Positions 25,986 to 34,448 of a DNA stretch of 54,991 bases are shown here, in pieces. The translations under genes and the position numbers were made by a program. The notes below the pieces were generated by a model. It was not told the origin of the DNA. It was given only the letters and a program-made list of their open reading frames with translations, and did no database searches. Each line of letters starts with the position of its first letter. Positions within the stretch are counted from its first letter, which is position 1. This DNA is from a bacterium (GTDB lineage: Bacteria; Myxococcota_A; Polyangia; Nannocystales; Nannocystaceae): assembly GCA_024742475.1 (NCBI GenBank), contig JANSYI010000017.1:138529-193519 (forward strand). Direction: 5' to 3'.

Positions 25986-26594
25986 CTACGATTTCTTCGC
26001 CGCCCGGATCGCCTCGGCCCAGCTCCCCAAGACGTCGCGACTGGTCAGCGCGCTGTCGATCGTGGCTTCGGCCGACTGCAGGGCCTCGGCCAGGAGAGTG
26101 CGCGCGCGCCTCAGGCGGCTCTTGACCGTGCCCTGCGGCGCGTCGATGACCCCTGCCAACTCCGATGTCGACAGCCCTTCCCAGTAGTGGAGCTCGAGCA
26201 GCAGCTGAAGCTCGACCGGGAGCGTGCGCAAGCCGGCCACCAGGCGCTTCTGCTGCTGCCGACGTGCGACGAGGGATGTTGGTGACACCCCCAAGGCGAT
26301 CACCGAGGTGTCACCAAAGTCGACGACATCGCGCTTGGCCCGACGTCGCAGGTGTCGGTACAGCTCGTTGCGCGCGACCGCAAAGAGGTACCCGCGAAAG
26401 CTCTGCACCCCCTCGAGTGATTCTTGGTAGCGCACACACGCCAGCAACGTCAGCTGAACGAGATCTTCGACCTCATCGTCGACCTTGCTGGAGAAGAAGC
26501 GATAGAGGTTGTCGAAGTACCGACGCAGCAGCTCGCTCCCGGCACTGGAGTCGCCGGCCCGCCACGCCTCGAGCAGTTCGAAGTCGTCCTGCAT
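25986..26594 (-). CDS. ECF-type RNA polymerase sigma factor
   Basis: The 202-aa sigma-70-family factor has region 2 at about residues 20-90 (LLRRYFDNLYRFFSSKVDDEVEDLVQLTLLACVRYQESLEGVQSFRGYLFAVARNELYRHLRRR). It has region 4 at about 118-170, whose helix-turn-helix reads ELHYWEGLSTSELAGVIDAPQGTVKSRLRRARTLL. There is no region 1 or 3, as expected for an extracytoplasmic-function factor. No anti-sigma gene adjoins it. The downstream gene is exbD, and an AgmX-like lipoprotein is divergent. The ATG at 26594 has TAGCAT 9 nt upstream on the minus strand. The regulon cannot be named. Confidence 0.9.
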   Translation of the reverse strand: MQDDFELLEAWRAGDSSAGSELLRRYFDNLYRFFSSKVDDEVEDLVQLTLLACVRYQESLEGVQSFRGYLFAVARNELYRHLRRRAKRDVVDFGDTSVIALGVSPTSLVARRQQQKRLVAGLRTLPVELQLLLELHYWEGLSTSELAGVIDAPQGTVKSRLRRARTLLAEALQSAEATIDSALTSRDVLGSWAEAIRAAKKS

Positions 26595-26603
26595 TCGCCA
26601 CGG

Positions 26604-26609
26604 ATGCTA
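26604..26609 (-). promoter_or_regulatory. -10 box TAGCAT of the sigma-factor gene
   Basis: On the minus strand TAGCAT ends 9 nt before the ATG at 26594. It lies in the 118-bp divergent gap shared with the lipoprotein at 26713. Confidence 0.4.
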
Positions 26610-26700
26610 CCAGCGATGAGAGGGTGCGATCGGGGCGTACACTCTCCGACGAAACTTCGTTCACGGCGATCGTAGCGCGCTCGTGCGCGTGAGGACCTGC

Positions 26701-26706
26701 TAGGAT
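26701..26706 (+). promoter_or_regulatory. -10 box TAGGAT of the 26713 lipoprotein
   Basis: TAGGAT ends 6 nt before the GTG at 26713, consistent with leaderless transcription and supporting that start. Confidence 0.45.
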
Positions 26707-26712
26707 GACCTC

Positions 26713-27354
26713 GTGCTCGGCGGTGCAGTTCGACTCCTCATCGCGGTATCGCTGCTGACCGTTCCGGGTTGGGGGGGTGGCTGCTCCAAGAAGGGATCCG
26801 ACCCGTGCGCCAACGGTGCGTGCGACGGGGTCCCCGAGTGCGAGCTGGGAATTTGCGAAGGCGACGAGCTCCAGCTGGGCGGCCGGACCGTCTCGAACCA
26901 CAGCCTCGACGAGGGGACGATGAACGAGCGGATGTCCGCGGAGTGCCCGTTCCTGCAGAGCGAGGTTCCGCCGATCGAGAGCCTCCTCGACGACTCGCAC
27001 ATCCCCGAGTTCCGGCGTGCCCGAAGACGCTCGGCCAACCACACCGAGGGTCAGGCCTTTCTGCAGGATCACGAGCTCCACGAGCATCTGCTCTCCGTTC
27101 AGGGGGCCCTGTTCGAGTGCCTCGATCTCGCCGCCTGTTACGACCTCGAAGCGGCGGGCACCGGAGCGCTCGACTTCCAGTTCGAGCTCGAGCCCGACGG
27201 CAACGTCTCCGCGGTCTCCGTCACCACCTCGACCGAGCTCGACCAACCGATCGTTCGCGCATGCGCACGCCGGTCCGTCTTCGAGTCGCAGTTCCCCAGC
27301 TGGAGCGGGAGCCGCATGGTCGTCGACTACAGCGTAGAGATCTCGCAGGGCTGA
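26713..27354 (+). CDS. AgmX/PglI C-terminal-domain-like lipoprotein
   Basis: The 213-aa lipoprotein has signal residues 1-23 ending GWGGGC (lipobox GGGC). A Cys-rich stretch (CANGACDGVPECELGIC) follows. The C-terminal domain of about 110 residues has the pattern of the AgmX/PglI C-terminal domain and TonB-like domains: FECLDLAACYDL, GALDFQFELEPDGNVSAVSVTTSTELDQPIVRACARRSVFESQFP. In myxobacteria this domain occurs in adventurous-gliding and envelope proteins. The GTG at 26713 is supported by a -10 box at leaderless spacing. The gene is divergent from the ECF sigma gene and convergent with the HNH gene, with a strong hairpin in between. Confidence 0.8.
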   Translation: MLGGAVRLLIAVSLLTVPGWGGGCSKKGSDPCANGACDGVPECELGICEGDELQLGGRTVSNHSLDEGTMNERMSAECPFLQSEVPPIESLLDDSHIPEFRRARRRSANHTEGQAFLQDHELHEHLLSVQGALFECLDLAACYDLEAAGTGALDFQFELEPDGNVSAVSVTTSTELDQPIVRACARRSVFESQFPSWSGSRMVVDYSVEISQG

Positions 27355-27372
27355 GGCCTCTACGCACCAGCG

Positions 27373-27406
27373 GCGGCGACGCGCACACGATGGCACGCGT
27401 CGCCGC
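27373..27406. terminator. Bidirectional terminator hairpin
   Basis: GCGGCGACGCG (27373-27383) and CGCGTCGCCGC (27396-27406) form a perfect 11-bp stem with a 12-nt loop between two convergent stop codons. The U-run is weak, but stem strength and position make this a likely bidirectional terminator. Confidence 0.65.
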
Positions 27407-27415
27407 TTCGAGTAC

Positions 27416-27868
27416 TCATCCCGCCGTGCAGCGACGCGATGAGGTGGAGCGCCCGACCGCGCCGCGGCGGACGAGGAACTCCAGCAGGGTGTGGTTGGCC
27501 TTGGCCCGGTTGCACGGGCCGCAGCACGGGACCAGGTTCTCCCCCGGACCCCCCCCGGCTGCGCGGGGGATCACGTGGTCTCGTGTCAACGTGGTCCGCG
27601 TCAGCAGGACGTTGCAGTACGCGCAGTGCGGCCGTACACGCCACACGTAGTGGTTGTATTCGGCCACGAAGACGCGGTCGAGCCGGCCGGCGATCACGTC
27701 CTCGACCTTGGCTTGCTTGTAGCGCGCGATCCTTCCGAACCGGGCGAGGCGGCCGCCGCCATCCTCCACGCAGAGCCCGCGACGCCGACGATGGCGTTGC
27801 AGGTAGAACTGCGCGTCCCGGCTCGGGCGCGTAGTCAGGGTGTCGTATTCGTTCTTCGTCCAAGTCAT
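27416..27868 (-). CDS. HNH endonuclease
   Basis: The 150-aa protein is a stand-alone HNH nuclease. The signature is near the C-terminus: HCAYCNVLL, then RDHVIPRAAGG with the catalytic His, then GENLVPCCGPCNRAKAN. The two CxxC pairs are probable zinc ligands, and the Asn residues complete the beta-beta-alpha metal site. The N-terminal 75 residues are basic (RDAQFYLQRHRRRRG) and may bind DNA. GGAG about 8 nt before the ATG at 27868 fixes the start. There is no restriction-modification, toxin or phage neighbour, so it is an orphan. AT-richer sequence directly upstream suggests possible acquisition. Role is unknown. Confidence 0.88.
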   Translation of the reverse strand: MTWTKNEYDTLTTRPSRDAQFYLQRHRRRRGLCVEDGGGRLARFGRIARYKQAKVEDVIAGRLDRVFVAEYNHYVWRVRPHCAYCNVLLTRTTLTRDHVIPRAAGGGPGENLVPCCGPCNRAKANHTLLEFLVRRGAVGRSTSSRRCTAG

Positions 27869-28237
27869 CTCTACTCTCCAAGTCTCGAGCCAAAGCTCGC
27901 GCTGTAATCAGCGACGACGCGCACGCACGTTCGCGCCCGCTCCGCGGCCTGCGAAACCACGCGGAACCACGGGGAAGACGGGGAAGACGGGGAAGCCTTG
28001 GGGACACGCCCCGAGTCAGCGGACCCGGTGCGTACCCTTGATGAGGGCGAGGCGATCCATCACGTGCGCAGCACGAAGCCACGACCCGCCTTCGCAGGCT
28101 CCACGGGCATCGCTCGCCTCGAGCGCGATGCTCGAGGGCAATGCCGGGTACCAGGCGTTTGGGCGGGCAATGAACACGGATGGACCTCCGCCCGACAGAG
28201 TGACCGCCCGCAGCGGGGACGCAAGCGATTTCTCGAA
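27869..28237. other. 369-bp intergenic region
   Basis: No supported gene lies here. At 27971-27995 the 9-nt unit GGGGAAGAC is repeated almost three times. The HNH ribosome site lies at the left end. The part nearest 28237 lies downstream of the membrane glycosyltransferase-like gene, but no strong terminator hairpin was recognised. Confidence 0.5.
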
Positions 28238-29662
28238 CTACACGTCTTCGAACTCGTGCTCGAACGGCCAGCCGAGCGGATCCGTCACGAAGAGCTCGCC
28301 CTTGTTGCGGACGAACATCCACGCGGCCCAGCTTTGCAAGAGCACCGAGAGGACGACCAGCGCGATGGTGGCTCGCTTGAACCGAAACGCGGATCCGTGG
28401 GCGAGGAGCGGCACGAGTACGGGCAGCCAGAGCATCGCGAAGCGGTAGGTGGGCTGCGTCTGGCCGCTGTTTTGGTACAGGAGCGCGGGAAGCATCAGCG
28501 CCGCGACGGTGAGCACCAGGCCCCACTTCTGCCCGAAGTCGCCGCGCACCAAGACCACCAGCAACACCCACGGCGACAGCAGCCACAGCGCGGTGCCGTG
28601 CAGCGACACGCGAAGCGGCCACGCCTGCTTGGGCATCAGCCACAGCAGGCACTCGAGATTTCGGCCCAGATAGCGCGGGTGGAACAGACCGTACTGCTGA
28701 ATGCGGGGCTGCCAGCGGATCTCGAGGAAGCGGTGCCCAAACTCGAACGGGTCCTCGAACCGCGCCAGGTTCAGGGCCATCAGCGCCGCCCCAATCAAGA
28801 GGACGGGGCCGACGAACCGAACCAACGCCGGTATCGAGCGACCGGTTCGCCACCACTCCCAGCCGAAGAACAGCACGGCCACCGCCATGGTCGGTCTACA
28901 CGCTACAGCGACGCCCAGGCACACACCCGCGAGCGCGGGCCGATGCAGCTCCCACGCGTTCGAGACGAATGCCATCAGCGCGAGCGCGCCCAGGATCTGC
29001 GCGGTGAACCAAACGCTGCCGCTCGCACCGAGGAAACACGCAGGTGACCCCAGGCCCACGGCCAACGCGATGAGGAGGTGCGTCGTGCCCTTGCCGTCCT
29101 CACTGCCCCGCGTGCGGTCCAGAAAGCCGAGCAACACGACGGGCAAGAACGCGGCCGCGATCGCGGTGAGCAGGACGTCGGGCGTTGCAAGGCCGAAGAC
29201 CGCCACGAACGGAAGCAGCAGCGCTGCGGGCCCGGGGGGAAAGCTGACGAACCACGTCTCTTCGCGGCGGCGAAATGAACCGCGCTCGAGATTGGTCCAC
29301 CCCTGGCCGGTGAGGTACCAGGTCTCCACGCCCTCGGCTCTGCGCGCGTCTGCGCACGCCTGGGTCCGACACGGGTAGCCTTGCACGCGGGTGCCGTCGT
29401 CGAGCTCGAGGGTCTTGAGCACCGCCCAGTCGTCGAACCGGTGGTAGCGGCACTTGCGGGCCCGACGGCGCTTCGCGTCACAGTACCCCGGCGGTTTGCC
29501 TTCATGATGCAGCCGCCCCTCGAGCCACCCAGACGCCATGTGGACGAAGTGGTTGTTGGCGCTGGGCTTCATCAGCGTCTCGCCGGCGATCGACGCCAGC
29601 ACGCCAAAGGTGAACACGAACGCGAGGAGCGGACGTGCCCGAGCGCGAAGCCAGTCGGTCAT
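28238..29662 (-). CDS. Multi-pass membrane protein, GT-C glycosyltransferase-like
   Basis: The 474-aa integral membrane protein has about 10-11 predicted helices, including LLAFVFTFGVLASIAGETL near the N-terminus. A long first exoplasmic loop (about 35-130: NNHFVHMASGWLEGRLHH, with several Cys and Arg/Lys) follows. The tail is hydrophobic up to ATIALVVLSVLLQSWAAWMFV. The layout, one helix, a large loop with acidic residues and then many helices, is that of GT-C enzymes such as the GT39/ArnT/PMT group that use lipid-linked sugars. No diagnostic DE motif is certain. Its ATG overlaps the stop codon of the receptor-L lipoprotein gene (TGATG), so the two are translationally coupled. A role in glycosylating that or other lipoproteins is inference. 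Confidence 0.75.
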   Translation of the reverse strand: MTDWLRARARPLLAFVFTFGVLASIAGETLMKPSANNHFVHMASGWLEGRLHHEGKPPGYCDAKRRRARKCRYHRFDDWAVLKTLELDDGTRVQGYPCRTQACADARRAEGVETWYLTGQGWTNLERGSFRRREETWFVSFPPGPAALLLPFVAVFGLATPDVLLTAIAAAFLPVVLLGFLDRTRGSEDGKGTTHLLIALAVGLGSPACFLGASGSVWFTAQILGALALMAFVSNAWELHRPALAGVCLGVAVACRPTMAVAVLFFGWEWWRTGRSIPALVRFVGPVLLIGAALMALNLARFEDPFEFGHRFLEIRWQPRIQQYGLFHPRYLGRNLECLLWLMPKQAWPLRVSLHGTALWLLSPWVLLVVLVRGDFGQKWGLVLTVAALMLPALLYQNSGQTQPTYRFAMLWLPVLVPLLAHGSAFRFKRATIALVVLSVLLQSWAAWMFVRNKGELFVTDPLGWPFEHEFEDV

Positions 29663-31641
29663 CAAGCCCCGCAGGCGTCGGCGAGGTTGCCCGTGATCGT
29701 GGTCATTCCGCCGATGCTCGACAGCTGCAGCTCGAGCGCCTGTGCATCACAGGTCGGCAGCGATGTGTTGCCCGAGATCTGGAAGTCCTCGGCGACCGTA
29801 TCGAGCAGATCGAAGCCATCGATGCTGGTGAGCGAGGGCATGTTGCGCAGGGTGAAGTACGCGCCCACGCTGACCAGGCTGTCGAAATCGCCGATCGTGG
29901 CCAGCGACGCGTTCTCCCCCAGGTAGAAGAACCCGCCGACCGACTGCAGCGCCGGCATGAGGATCTGAACGACGCTGTCGTGCTCCCGGACCTGCATGCC
30001 ATCGCCGACGATCTCGAGGTTGGAGAAGTCGACCCGGATCATGCTCGGGTTCCCGATGTAGATCAGCCGGTCCCCCACGAAGACGATCTCCGAGAATCCG
30101 TCGGTGTGGAGGAGCAGAGGGTTGTTCTGCACCACGATGCGCCCCTGCACGTCGAGCAGCGAGTCGAACCCGTTGATCGTGCTCAGCTGCCCGTTGTTCT
30201 CGACCCGCAGGTCTCCGTCGAGGAACTCGAGCCCACCGAAGCCGTTGATGCTGGTCAACGACGCGTTGTTGAGGATGCGGACCAACGAGCCGACGGTGTT
30301 CAGCTGGGCGAAGCCGCCGAGCGTCTGCAGCGACGCGTTGAACGACACGCTGAGAACGCCCCCGACCGACTGAAGCTGCGGAAAGTCGACCGACTGAAGC
30401 TGCGGGTTGCCCTCGATGAGCAACCAAAACGTCACGTCCTGCAGGCCAGCGATGCCGTCGGCGTCGAGCAGGTTGTCGTTGAAGCGAACCACGACGCTGG
30501 CCCCTACGGAGGAGACGCCGCCGAGCCCATCGAGGTTGGGCAGCGAGGAGTTGCCTTCGACCCACAGGTTGCCGCCGATCGAGTTGATCGTCGACAGACC
30601 GGCGACGCTGTCGAGCGAGGTGTTGCCCTCGACGCGGACGCCCGAGTTGCCCACCGCGGTGATGCCTGCGAGCGCATCGAAGTCGTCGAGCTGCGGGTTG
30701 CGCTGAATCCAAAGGCCCGAGACGCTGCCGACGACCCCACCCAGACCCGAGACATCCGACAGGAAGCCGTTGTCCGCGACGATCAGGGGGCCGGCCACCT
30801 GTGAGAGCCCGCCGAGCGCGTCGAGGTCGCCGAGGACGGCGTTGTCTCCGATCTCGAGCCCGGTGACCGTGCCCGAGAGGCTGCCCAACCCAGCCAGCGA
30901 GGAGAGCTGGTCGTTGTTCCAGACTCGCAGTCGCCCGCCGACCGAGGTCAGGCTGGAGAGGTCCTGAACCGTCTGCAGCGACGGGTTGTTCTGGATGAAC
31001 AAGAAGTCGCCGATCGACTGCAGCGCGTCGAGGCCGACCGAGCCCAGCGAGGCGTTGTCGCGGACGTGCACGTAGCCGCCGACCGACTCGAGCCGATGCA
31101 GGCCCGAGAGGCTGAGAAGGTCGGGGTTCTGACGAATCTCGACCGCACCGCCGACCGACTCGAGGCACTCGAGCGGTGCGAGGTCGACCGCGTCGGGGAC
31201 ACCGAACACGACGAGGTTGCCCGTGATCGCGGTGTAGCCCTGCAGGGACTCGAGCTCGGCGACCGAGACGATGCTCGTGTTGCCGTTCCACACGCCGTTG
31301 TCGCAGTCGGGAGGCTCGCCGGTGGACGAGCTCGACCCGTCGGTGGTCGAGCTGCCGCTGGAGCCCGTCGAGCCGGTGTCGCCACTCGTCGACGAGGTCC
31401 GCCCCGTCGAAGAGCCAAGACTCGTGGTGCCGAACGAGCTGCTCGATCCGATCGGGTCCAGCGTCGTCCCGGACGAGGAGCCCGGCAGCCCGCTGGTCGT
31501 GCCGAAGTCGGTCGTCGAGCCGGTCGTGCCATCGGCGCGGGCGATCAGCGGGTCGGTGCCGGATCGGCCGCATGCAGCCAACGCGACCCCCAGCAGGACC
31601 GCGCTCCACGTCGAAGGGCGCCGAAGTGCGTGCTCGCGCAT
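29662..31641 (-). CDS. Lipoprotein with receptor-L-type leucine-rich repeats
   Basis: The 659-aa lipoprotein has a signal peptide with lipobox LAAC (VLLGVALAAC), a Ser/Thr/Gly stalk of about 80 residues and then about 500 residues of irregular repeats. Each repeat has about 24-26 residues of the form V-x-G-x-L-x-I-x-x-N-x-x-L-x-x-L-x-G-L-x-x-L. Examples are LHRLESVGGYVHVRDNASLGSV, STINSIGGNLWVEGNSSLPNL and LLDVQGRIVVQNNPLLLHT. This matches the receptor L domain/beta-helix repeats seen in surface proteins of several bacteria and suggests a ligand-binding solenoid. The ATG at 31641 begins the signal. The stop codon overlaps the start of the downstream membrane gene. Confidence 0.87.
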   Translation of the reverse strand: MREHALRRPSTWSAVLLGVALAACGRSGTDPLIARADGTTGSTTDFGTTSGLPGSSSGTTLDPIGSSSSFGTTSLGSSTGRTSSTSGDTGSTGSSGSSTTDGSSSSTGEPPDCDNGVWNGNTSIVSVAELESLQGYTAITGNLVVFGVPDAVDLAPLECLESVGGAVEIRQNPDLLSLSGLHRLESVGGYVHVRDNASLGSVGLDALQSIGDFLFIQNNPSLQTVQDLSSLTSVGGRLRVWNNDQLSSLAGLGSLSGTVTGLEIGDNAVLGDLDALGGLSQVAGPLIVADNGFLSDVSGLGGVVGSVSGLWIQRNPQLDDFDALAGITAVGNSGVRVEGNTSLDSVAGLSTINSIGGNLWVEGNSSLPNLDGLGGVSSVGASVVVRFNDNLLDADGIAGLQDVTFWLLIEGNPQLQSVDFPQLQSVGGVLSVSFNASLQTLGGFAQLNTVGSLVRILNNASLTSINGFGGLEFLDGDLRVENNGQLSTINGFDSLLDVQGRIVVQNNPLLLHTDGFSEIVFVGDRLIYIGNPSMIRVDFSNLEIVGDGMQVREHDSVVQILMPALQSVGGFFYLGENASLATIGDFDSLVSVGAYFTLRNMPSLTSIDGFDLLDTVAEDFQISGNTSLPTCDAQALELQLSSIGGMTTITGNLADACGA

Positions 31642-31690
31642 GGTTTGCGAAGCTTGGCAGTTTCCTGCGCTTTCCGCAAAGTCGCAGGGC

Positions 31691-33298
31691 TCACTCGCGC
31701 ACGCGCACGCAGATCGGGCGTGCGCCATCCCAACCCACCGTCACCGACGCCGTGCTGCCCTTCTTGGCGTTGACGACCATCCGCGTGTCGCCGAACGCGT
31801 CGCCGGGGGTCTCACTCCAAAAGACGCCCTTGCGATCCAACAGCTTGGCACCCGAGAGCGAGAGCAGCTCCCCGATCGAGGGCAGCCGCCAACCCGAGAT
31901 TCCGCCGGCGCTGAGCGTCTTGCAGAACGTCTCGGCGTCCTTGAAGACGAGGTTGGGTGCGTCGTCCCCGGCGATGAGGAACGCGTTCCACGATCGGATC
32001 TCACGTTCTTCGAGCGCCTGGGCGATGGCCGCTCGGTTCTCCGGCGCAGACGGCGGGAGCGGGGCATCGTCGAGCAGCGCGAGGTCGACCGTGCTCCGAT
32101 GCGACAGTGCCTTCTCGGCGCCCTCGAGGTCGAACGTCTCGGGCTCGGCCGCTGCAGCCTCCTCGGGCGCGGCCGCTGCGGCCTCCTCGGGCGCGGCCGC
32201 TGCGGCCTCCTCGGGCGCGGCCGCTGCGGCCTCCTCGGTCGGCGGCGTCTGCTTGGCTGCCGGTGCTTCTTCGGCGTCGGCCTGCTGCGGGTCCGCGTCC
32301 GCATCCGCATTCGCGTCCACGGGTGAAGGCGACGCGGGCGGCGCGTCCTCGGCGGGCGCGGCCTCTTCAGCCGCCGCGACCACGTCGTCGGCGGGCTGTG
32401 GGTCGTCGGATCCCGACAGGGCGATGGCAAGCACGATGATCAGCACGAGGGCAACTCCTCCTCCGACGAAGAGCCGGATGTTCGGGCCCGACGAGAACGC
32501 AGACGCGTCGATGTCGTCGTCGTCGTCACGCGGGGCAGATGCGGTGGTCGGGGCCGAGGACTCCTCGCGCTCGACCTCGGGCATCGGATGGCGCGTGACC
32601 ATCGTCCGATCGATCGGCTCGTAGTCGTCGACGACCGCGCTCGAGAGCGATGGGTTGGTCTCCAGCCCGCCCTCGCCCGCGAGACCAGGCGAGGGGCTCA
32701 CGACGGCGGTCGGACCATCCTCGCCGAACCCGGCCCCCGGTGCGTCCTCGAGTCGCGGCACCGTGCCGCCCGCCAGCGAATCCACCCAGCGGTCGACGTC
32801 GCCGGGGTCGAGCGCCTGCGCGTCCCCAGGGTCGACGGCTTCGGCGTGCGGAGCGGGCAGCGACGCATCAGTGCCCGCGGCGATCGACATCTGCGTCTTC
32901 TCGAAGCGCCCGGTCACCATGCGCCGCGCCACGGACACGATGCGCTCTTCGAGACCGCGCGCGCCACCTTGCGCGGTGGTGGGAAGGGTCAGCGTCCGCC
33001 CGAAGGGGACCTCGAGCGAGCGCAGCGTCGCGCGCAGGCGGTCCACCCCGTCGCGGTCGAGCTGCCCGCCTCGGCACAAGACGTACAGCCCCTGCCCCTC
33101 GAAGCGCTCGACGACCTCGGCGAGCCGACTCGACTGATCCTCCGCAGCGCCCATCACCGCGACGTCGAACCCACGGCTGCGCAGGCCCGTCGCGGCGCCG
33201 TCGGCCAGCTCGAGATCGCCGGTCGAGCAGACCAGAATGATCGGCACCCGATCATCGGATCCGGGGGCGTCATCGCTTCCGTGCCCACCGACCGTCAT
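31691..33298 (-). CDS. Membrane protein with N-terminal alpha/beta domain, Ala/Glu repeats and DUF1566-like C-terminus
   Basis: The 535-aa protein has three parts. Residues about 15-125 (VPIILVCSTGDLELADGAATGLRSRGFDVAV, LYVLCRGGQLDRDGVDRL) form a flavodoxin/TIR-like alpha/beta fold with no diagnostic motif. A polar linker leads to one membrane helix (LFVGGGVALVLIIVLAIAL, about residue 275). The outside part begins with an A/P/E/D-rich region with four EEAAAAAP-type repeats. It ends in a domain of about 130 residues containing AETFCKTLSAGGISGWRLPSIGELLSL and GVFWSETPG, typical of DUF1566/Lcl-type domains. It may link outer and inner signals. The ATG at 33298 is chosen over an in-frame TTG six bases upstream; TATCCT lies 8 nt before it. 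Confidence 0.82.
   Translation of the reverse strand: MTVGGHGSDDAPGSDDRVPIILVCSTGDLELADGAATGLRSRGFDVAVMGAAEDQSSRLAEVVERFEGQGLYVLCRGGQLDRDGVDRLRATLRSLEVPFGRTLTLPTTAQGGARGLEERIVSVARRMVTGRFEKTQMSIAAGTDASLPAPHAEAVDPGDAQALDPGDVDRWVDSLAGGTVPRLEDAPGAGFGEDGPTAVVSPSPGLAGEGGLETNPSLSSAVVDDYEPIDRTMVTRHPMPEVEREESSAPTTASAPRDDDDDIDASAFSSGPNIRLFVGGGVALVLIIVLAIALSGSDDPQPADDVVAAAEEAAPAEDAPPASPSPVDANADADADPQQADAEEAPAAKQTPPTEEAAAAAPEEAAAAAPEEAAAAAPEEAAAAEPETFDLEGAEKALSHRSTVDLALLDDAPLPPSAPENRAAIAQALEEREIRSWNAFLIAGDDAPNLVFKDAETFCKTLSAGGISGWRLPSIGELLSLSGAKLLDRKGVFWSETPGDAFGDTRMVVNAKKGSTASVTVGWDGARPICVRVRE
32134..32235 (-). repeat. 24-bp tandem repeat encoding EEAAAAAP
   Basis: Three exact 24-bp copies (32158-32181, 32182-32205, 32206-32229) are flanked by a diverged copy on the left and a partial one on the right. 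The frame is kept, so changes in copy number only alter linker length in the encoded membrane protein. Confidence 0.85.
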
Positions 33299-33306
33299 TC
33301 CCAACC

Positions 33307-33312
33307 AGGATA
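33307..33312 (-). promoter_or_regulatory. -10 box TATCCT of the 33298 gene
   Basis: On the minus strand TATCCT ends 8 nt before the ATG at 33298, the same box and spacing as at galE. This supports a leaderless or near-leaderless start. Confidence 0.45.
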
Positions 33313-33373
33313 TCGAACTCGAGCCCTGCCCGCAGATTTGACGGACCCCACGGCTGAACGCCTGTTGGGGCCA

Positions 33374-34390
33374 CTACGGCGACGGAACGACCGCATCACG
33401 CACGGTGCCCGACAGCCGCGCGCCCTCCCAGGCGATCGTGCGCTCGACGCGGGCGTCTGCCTCGATGTGGACGCCCGCCCCGAGCTGAACGTGCGGCCCG
33501 ATGCGCGCGCCCGCGCCCACGGTCACGCCGGGTCCGATCCAGACCGGACCGACCACCTCAGCCGACGCGTGAACGTCGGCCGAGTCGTCGACCCCGCGCA
33601 GAGGTTGCTCGGCGTGGGGGAGCGACGCCTTTCCACTCAGCACGTTGGCCACGCCCTCGAGGTAGCGCTGGGGCGTGGAGTGCTCCCACCAGTAGTCTTC
33701 GGTGATCACCCCGTGCAGGCCTCGGCCCTCGTGAAAGAGCTGGCGGTACGCCGTGCGGACGATGCACTGCTCACCGTCGGGCGGGATCCGGTCGAGGAAG
33801 CGGGGCTCGAACACGTGAATCCCAGTGAACATCAGCGGCTGTGAGGTCGGCCGAGCGTCGGGGTCTGCATCGGGGATCCCTTGGAGCAGGCGCACCACCC
33901 GGCCATCCTCATCGAGCTGCAAGCTCCCCCACTTCGTCGCCTCTGGATCGGGGCGGAGCACCATCGTGGCTTCGGCACCGCTGGCTCGGTGCGTCGCGAT
34001 GAGTCCAGCGAGGTCGAAGTCGACCATGATCTTGCCGTTGACCACGACGATCGGCGCGCCATCACCACCGTCGATGAGGGCCCGGGCGTGCCGCAAGCCG
34101 CCGCCAGTGCCGAGGATCATGCCTTCCTCGTGCGAGTAGTGCATCCGCGCGCCGATGCCCTCCCCCCGACCGAGCTCGGCTTCGATCTGCGCACCGAGGT
34201 GGTGGAGGTTCACGGCGATGTCTCCCACGCCGTGATGCGCCAGCCAACGCGCCGACCACCGCACCAGCGGCGTCCCGCAGATCGGGAGCATCGGCTTGGG
34301 TCGCTGCTGGGTGAGCGCGCCCAGGCGAGTCCCGAAACCAGCGGCGAGGATCATGGCGCGAGCAGCCGTCACCCCTTCGGTGTGCACCAT
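33374..34390 (-). CDS. Sugar-1-phosphate nucleotidyltransferase with left-handed beta-helix tail
   Basis: The 338-aa enzyme joins a sugar-1-phosphate to an NTP. The N-terminal Rossmann-like domain has the nucleotide-binding motif MILAAGFGTRLGALTQQRPKPMLPICGTPLVRW. The product-site region includes VVNGKIMVDFDLAGLIATH and FTGIHVFEPRFLDRIP. The last 85 residues contain hexapeptide repeats (VVGPVWIGPGVTVGAGARIGPHVQLGAGVHI) forming a left-handed beta-helix. The enzyme looks like the mannose-1-phosphate guanylyltransferase/glucose-1-phosphate nucleotidyltransferase group, but the exact sugar is not determined. The ATG at 34390 gives the normal start. A longer frame upstream is unlikely. It is near ugd, suggesting polysaccharide precursor supply. 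Confidence 0.9.
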   Translation of the reverse strand: MVHTEGVTAARAMILAAGFGTRLGALTQQRPKPMLPICGTPLVRWSARWLAHHGVGDIAVNLHHLGAQIEAELGRGEGIGARMHYSHEEGMILGTGGGLRHARALIDGGDGAPIVVVNGKIMVDFDLAGLIATHRASGAEATMVLRPDPEATKWGSLQLDEDGRVVRLLQGIPDADPDARPTSQPLMFTGIHVFEPRFLDRIPPDGEQCIVRTAYRQLFHEGRGLHGVITEDYWWEHSTPQRYLEGVANVLSGKASLPHAEQPLRGVDDSADVHASAEVVGPVWIGPGVTVGAGARIGPHVQLGAGVHIEADARVERTIAWEGARLSGTVRDAVVPSP

Positions 34391-34448
34391 CGAGGGACTC
34401 GAGCGCAAACAACCGCCTGGTCGCGTGCCCGCCGGATCGGACGCGCGC

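Noticed and set aside
32900..33260. N-terminal domain of the 31691-33298 protein as a TIR domain
   Set aside because: The fold pattern is alpha/beta, but the catalytic Glu motif and BB-loop signature of TIR domains could not be identified.
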